Positions 60,342 through 64,000 of a stretch of DNA of 64,000 nt are shown piece after piece; the stretch's first letter is position 1, and each line of letters starts with the position of its first letter. The position numbers and the translations under genes are program-made. The stretch comes from an uncultured Christensenellaceae bacterium (GTDB lineage Bacteria; Bacillota; Clostridia; Christensenellales; UBA3700), in assembly GCA_910587685.1 (NCBI GenBank), contig CAJUMY010000009.1, positions 1-64,000 on the forward strand. Reading direction: 5' to 3'. The notes beneath the pieces were generated by a model. The model worked only from the letters and a program-made list of their open reading frames with translations. It searched no databases and was not told where the DNA came from.

Positions 60342-60920
60342 TCAAAATTCATTATTTTCTATACCGTCAAGAACTCCCTTGAGCGCTCCTGTATATATCT
60401 CGTTCATTCCTTTGATGTTAGGCAGATCGTCGGGAGACATCAGCCATATGTCCTTTGGCAACTCTTTGATCGCGCCCGATTCGATAAGACACTTCGCAAC
60501 GAACTGCGAACAGACGTATCGCCATTTGCGTTTCATAGATCTATTCAACTGAATAGCGAATAGTCCTATCATATTATATTTATGCTTTTTATAATTTTTC
60601 TTGAACGAGTCGATAATACCTATTATTTTATTATAACTTTCCTCGCTCACTTCGAGTTCGAAAAGTCGCGTCGGAGCGTCTTGATTCCAAGCGTAAACTC
60701 CGTCGCGGACGTTTTCTTTTATAAATCCGGCGATAAGGAAATTGTGAAGTCTTCTGCGTCCGAACGAATAAAGCTCGCTCAGATCCCTGTTCAACGAAAT
60801 CGAAGAGTGAGTATAGTTGCACTTATTGACGTTCTTTATAAGTTTCGCAATACTCGTCTTTGTCTTCGTCAACATAATATATATCTTTTTCGCGTTACTA
60901 TGGTTTATACCCTTATCCAT
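60342..60920 (-). CDS. Permuted papain-like (NlpC/P60-related, YiiX-type) protein
   Basis: 192 residues. The His-bearing strand 'NYTHSSISLNRDLSELYSFG' comes before the Cys motif 'WRYVCSQFVAKCLIESGA', the circularly permuted order of YiiX/YycO-type NlpC/P60 enzymes. No signal peptide is seen, so it is cytosolic or substrate-limited. I take the ATG at 60920, with GGAG five bases upstream, instead of the one ten codons earlier. The reaction is unknown; family members cleave peptidoglycan or lipid acyl bonds. It stands isolated among broken genes. Confidence 0.7.
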   Translation of the reverse strand: MDKGINHSNAKKIYIMLTKTKTSIAKLIKNVNKCNYTHSSISLNRDLSELYSFGRRRLHNFLIAGFIKENVRDGVYAWNQDAPTRLFELEVSEESYNKIIGIIDSFKKNYKKHKYNMIGLFAIQLNRSMKRKWRYVCSQFVAKCLIESGAIKELPKDIWLMSPDDLPNIKGMNEIYTGALKGVLDGIENNEF

Positions 60921-61170
60921 TTGCTCTCCATTATCATTTTGCCGCGACAAGCGATGTATATGCGACGCTCATCTAACGTTCCTTTCCTTATATACATATA
61001 TATTGTATTATATTTATCGAGTTTTTTCAATGATAATTTATGTAACATTTTGTGATTTGATAACCATATATCGACATAACGTGAAAATAAGAGTAAAAAT
61101 TTGTACTCAATTGTAGTAAAATTGCGCGTCAAATGCTAAAACGGTTTTAGCTTACATACCGCTCATGATA

Positions 61171-61745
61171 CTATCTAACGGCTAGCATCTTAATACCCTC
61201 TATCGCAACGCTTGCCGCATTGGTATTGCCGCACACTAAGAGAGTTGCGCTTCTCTTCGACGTTTTGTCTACGCTCAAAACGTAATTGCACAAAATCGTA
61301 ACGAAAGTAAATAGCATGATTACGATAGCAAGATACAAGTAATTCATAAAAGGCGAATCTTCTTTTTCATAATCGTAGTATTGTTGAACGGTCAACGCCT
61401 TGAATCCCAAATTCCTATAGAAATCCACGCTTTTATCATTGATGAATATCCCGCTCGACAAGCTCGCAAATTGCGGCAATTCATCGCGCACGAGCATCTG
61501 TAAAGTTCTGAAATAGATATCTCCGCTCGAAAATACATAGTAATCTTTGCCGTTCAAATATCCCAGTATCTTTACCTTTCCATCATAAGTATCGCCGTGA
61601 TCGTCTACAGATATATCGTATATTTCGCCTACGCGGTACGTTTCGGCAAACGACTTGTTAACGTACGCTTTCCGATAATCGCTTGGAAGTTCGTTAGAAA
61701 ATCTCAATCCCTTGCTATTAAAATTAGCGCATAACGCCCGAAGAT
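61171..61745 (-). pseudogene. Fragment of an FtsX/MacB-type ABC permease
   Basis: About 190 codons without a credible start. It reads from 'CANFNSKGLRFSNELPSDYR' through 'VGEIYDISVDDHGDTYD', 'KILGYLNGKDYYVFSSGD' to a membrane helix 'YLYLAIVIMLFTFVTILCNY' and stops soon after. The pattern of a large loop followed by the first C-terminal helix mirrors the permease part of the transporter at 57462-59633, but the last two helices are missing. The 5' end abuts a LysR fragment on the other strand near 61741, so this is a truncated remnant. Confidence 0.75.
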
Positions 61746-62067
61746 CTATGGGACAAGCCTATTTATTCGTTCCCGTCAGTCGATAGGCAAAAACAAAATA
61801 AGCGAATGGTTCAAAAAAACAGACGATGAGCTCAATATCGTTGCAACGGGCAATCTTTTGTATAATATGTCATTGCTCGTAGAAGAAGGTCTGGGGTATG
61901 CCGTCAGTTTGGAAAAAATAATCAACACAACGGGAAACTCGAATTTATGTTTTCGCCCTCTTTATCCCGAACTCATCTCCCATCTCGATATCGCGTGGAA
62001 GAAATATCAGGTGTTTCCGAAATGCGCGCAAGTTTTCTTGAAACGATTGCAGGATCTTATCGGTTAA
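61741..62067 (+). pseudogene. C-terminal fragment of a LysR-family regulator
   Basis: A plus-strand frame reads 'YGTSLFIRSRQSIGKNKISE', 'DDELNIVATGNLLYNMS', 'LVEEGLGYAVSLEKIINTTG', 'CFRPLYPELISHLDIAWKKY' and ends 'FLKRLQDLIG'. This is the distal half of a LysR substrate-binding domain. The HTH and first half are missing; an in-frame stop lies at 61732-61734, just before the homology begins. It joins the permease fragment at about 61741, marking a deletion or recombination junction. Confidence 0.85.
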
Positions 62068-62234
62068 GTCACAGCATCACCTTGTTGAATTATATATAAT
62101 TTTATTAGATATGATCGACGGGCGAGAACGTCTCGGCAACTTTTTTCTAAATTTTTATTAAAGTCCTGTATGTATTTTTATACTGCGATTATTTGAGCTG
62201 AACAATATGAAAAGTACGCTTTATTTTCTACAAC

Positions 62235-62277
62235 AAAAAAGACCTTGTAAAGGAACGTTTTTCCGTTTCAAGGTCTT
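62235..62277 (-). terminator. Terminator of the tRNA-Pro transcript
   Basis: On the minus strand GACCTTG pairs with CAAGGTC, extended by an inner AACG/CGTT helix, followed by TTTTTT, starting 17 bases after the tRNA CCA end. Confidence 0.85.
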
Positions 62278-62293
62278 TCTCTGTTAATAAAAA

Positions 62294-62370
<77 letters not shown>

Positions 62371-62589
62371 AAATATCAAATCTATTCCGCGCTTTTTGTG
62401 TTGCGTGCTTAATTATACAACTTAAATCAATGCTTGTCAATCTTTATAACTAACTTATTTCGCTTAAAATATATGTTTTATCAACTATTTAGTATCCTCT
62501 TTGCGCGCGTTATGTGTAAACAACCTATTCCAACGCAACATAATCTGTACTATCATCAATAAGTTATCGCTTGGTTTAGCTCTTGATTT

Positions 62590-62907
62590 CTATTTCTTTC
62601 TCTTCTTATTTATCGGAAGCTCATCGTACATACTTTCAAAGAGCTCTTTAGTAAAAGTTCTGTTCTCTATATCCTCGAGCAAAACCATTTCCTTTGCCCC
62701 GCTGTAAGGTATCTCGAGTTTTACTTTAGGGATCATCCTATCTATAGCGGGAACGCGTTTCAACAATACTCTGTTATTGTATATACCGCCTATCACCTTA
62801 TCTCTAAAATACAATACGTATTCTCCCATCATAGCTCTCGTTGACACTCCGTCAAAATGACCGAGCATGTCCATTACGTACCCAACGTATCCTTTATCGG
62901 TTGCCAT
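62590..62907 (-). CDS. TfoX N-terminal domain protein
   Basis: 105 residues with the TfoX_N pattern: 'VMDMLGHFDGVSTRAMMGEY', 'LYFRDKVIGGIYNNRVLLK' and 'YSGAKEMVLLED'. In Gammaproteobacteria TfoX/Sxy activates competence with CRP; single-domain Firmicute members have no known role. The C-terminal TfoX domain is absent, which is common. Monocistronic, after the tRNA. Confidence 0.9.
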   Translation of the reverse strand: MATDKGYVGYVMDMLGHFDGVSTRAMMGEYVLYFRDKVIGGIYNNRVLLKRVPAIDRMIPKVKLEIPYSGAKEMVLLEDIENRTFTKELFESMYDELPINKKRKK

Positions 62908-63201
62908 AATTCACCTCTCCGTATTCCGTAAGTTCACGGAAAAAATTTTTTCCTCTGATATTTTACCAAATATCGAACGGTATTTCAATATAATTTTATA
63001 ATATATTAGATTTATGACGCCGATTACGCGATATTAATATCAAACGATGAAAAACAATAGCAATTTCATAATGCGTTATGATAAAATATCGATAAAGAGA
63101 CATATGTTAAAACGTTCATAGATATACCGCCGATATCACGTATAATATAGAGCGGTTACGTTTGGTTCAATAAAACTTTATTAAAAATCAGAGAGGGAAA
63201 G

Positions 63202-64000
63202 ATGAAAAAGAATCTAAGCGTTATTGTAGTACTTATATTGTTACTGTCGCTATTTGTAAGCTGTACGCTTCACGACAATTCGACAACAAGCGTAGCTGAG
63301 CTCGGAGTAGCTCCCGAAAAGCCGTTAGCGATACATACCGACAAGCAATATACGTATCTGCAAAGAGCGCTATCTTCAAACGCTTCCGCCTACGCAAACG
63401 GCAAGAAAGAACTAAGTAAACCCGTAGATTTGAGATTGAAATGGGATATTAAATCCTCCGACTGCACCGTAAAGATCAGTGAAAATAGCGATATGTCCAA
63501 CGCCGTTACTTATAAGACGGATAAGAACGATATTTATCTCAACAATTTCAAGATAGCCGCTTCATATTACTGGACGGTAACGTCGAACGGCGTCGAGAGC
63601 GAAGTCAACGAATTCATGACCGACGGCGCTTGTCCTCGTAATCTATCGGTTGACGGAGTGACTAACGTGAGAGATCTAGGCGGATGGGAGACAGGGAGCG
63701 GAAAAAGAACGAAACAGGGGCTTATCTACCGTTCGGGTCGTCTCAACGAAAGCAGCGCGAAAACTCCCAATATCGAAATAACCGAAAGCGGTAAAAAAGT
63801 AATGCTCGAAACGCTAGGCATAAGATGCGAAATCGATCTTAGAAAATCCGACGACGGCGAGATCGGCGGCATCGATTCAAGTCCTTTAGGCGATAGCGTC
63901 AATTACTATAACTGTCCTATGGAGTGGGACGGAAATATGTGGCTTGACAACAGAGCGCAGATAATCTATATGTTCTCCCTACTTGCAAACGCAGAAAACT
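63202..64000 (+). CDS. Lipoprotein tyrosine/serine phosphatase, C-terminus beyond the window edge
   Basis: 266 codons visible. Signal peptide with lipobox 'SLFVSCT' (Cys about 22), a fibronectin-like strand-rich segment (about 60-145, 'WDIKSSDCTVKISENSD', 'ASYYWTVTSNG'), then the start of a Y_phosphatase3 domain: 'GVTNVRDLGGWETGSGKRTK' and 'GLIYRSGRLNESS', 'EIDLRKSDDGE'. The catalytic HCxxGxxR lies beyond the edge. GAGAGGG precedes the ATG and TATAAT occurs at 63141-63146. Related secreted phosphatases dephosphorylate host or surface targets; role here unknown. The 294 bases upstream hold no other gene. Confidence 0.88.
   Translation, partial: MKKNLSVIVVLILLLSLFVSCTLHDNSTTSVAELGVAPEKPLAIHTDKQYTYLQRALSSNASAYANGKKELSKPVDLRLKWDIKSSDCTVKISENSDMSNAVTYKTDKNDIYLNNFKIAASYYWTVTSNGVESEVNEFMTDGACPRNLSVDGVTNVRDLGGWETGSGKRTKQGLIYRSGRLNESSAKTPNIEITESGKKVMLETLGIRCEIDLRKSDDGEIGGIDSSPLGDSVNYYNCPMEWDGNMWLDNRAQIIYMFSLLANAEN

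Noticed and set aside
62094..62150. CGAGA/TCTCG hairpin before a T run downstream of the LysR fragment as a terminator
   Set aside because: The stem is only five base pairs and the thymines start four bases away, so I did not list it.

Overview
The window looks like a chromosomal segment of an uncultured low-to-mid GC member of the Bacillota, most likely class Clostridia. The support is a WhiA-DnaE gene neighbourhood, a T-box leader, CdaA, DegV, AzlCD, the GlpA/DUF1667 oxidoreductase set, Gram-positive lipoproteins, near-consensus sigma-A promoters and a large surface protein with a 'GVRPAIHLNL' (DUF6273-like) domain. Placement below class is inference. There is no rRNA, CRISPR, prophage or insertion sequence; the one tRNA is tRNA-Pro(CGG).

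Layout. 1-2.8 kb: a large surface protein running off the left edge, preceded by two inverted copies of a recombinase-site-like element (2581-2764) that may form an invertible promoter. 3-9.8 kb (minus): ilvB, then cimA-leuC-leuD-leuB. ilvB is preceded by a branched-chain-rich leader peptide and an intrinsic terminator, which together form an attenuator. 9.9-12.3 kb (plus): a Tyr/Phe-rich leader peptide with its own attenuator, a type I-beta DAHP synthase (aroF1) and tyrA. 12.4-19.9 kb (minus): T-box, second DAHP synthase (aroF2), aroB, aroC, pheA, aroA and an aroE-aroK fusion; aroQ follows at 21.2 kb. Together these encode the whole chorismate pathway plus the Phe and Tyr branches. 20-27.4 kb: a small Xre-type regulator, a small lipoprotein, azlCD, a ClC channel, an ACT protein, an autoregulated TetR-DegV pair and a 45-aa gene. 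27.6-30.3 kb (minus): a TRAP (mtrB) homolog, ATP-dependent pfkA and PPi-dependent pfp under one promoter. 30.5-31.2 kb: a probable GNAT toxin-antitoxin pair. 31.3-37.7 kb (minus): murB, PHP phosphoesterase, whiA, dnaE. 37.9-53.4 kb (minus): aspartokinase, DUF1015, cdaA, a two-component system, a comEC-holA cluster with two unknown membrane proteins, a metallo-hydrolase, a GlpA-type three-gene set and inorganic pyrophosphatase. 53.7-57.3 kb: rRNA methyltransferase, DUF885 lipoprotein, ferredoxin. 57.4-62.1 kb: a MacB-like ABC transporter followed by an island of broken genes. 62.2 kb to the end: tRNA-Pro, a TfoX-like protein and a lipoprotein phosphatase cut by the window edge.

How it works together. 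The most coherent theme is amino-acid biosynthesis controlled by RNA. Two divergent operons (ilvB and aroF1) start from adjacent consensus promoters, and each carries a 27-codon leader peptide rich in the end-product amino acids, followed by a terminator whose 5' arm can pair with an upstream segment masked by the translating ribosome. The second DAHP synthase operon uses a T-box instead, and a TRAP homolog, with one RNA-binding lysine apparently replaced by methionine, lies in the phosphofructokinase operon. A second theme is pyrophosphate metabolism (PPi-PFK beside ATP-PFK, with a soluble pyrophosphatase elsewhere). All functional calls come from reading translated sequence and recalled family motifs; no database search was run.
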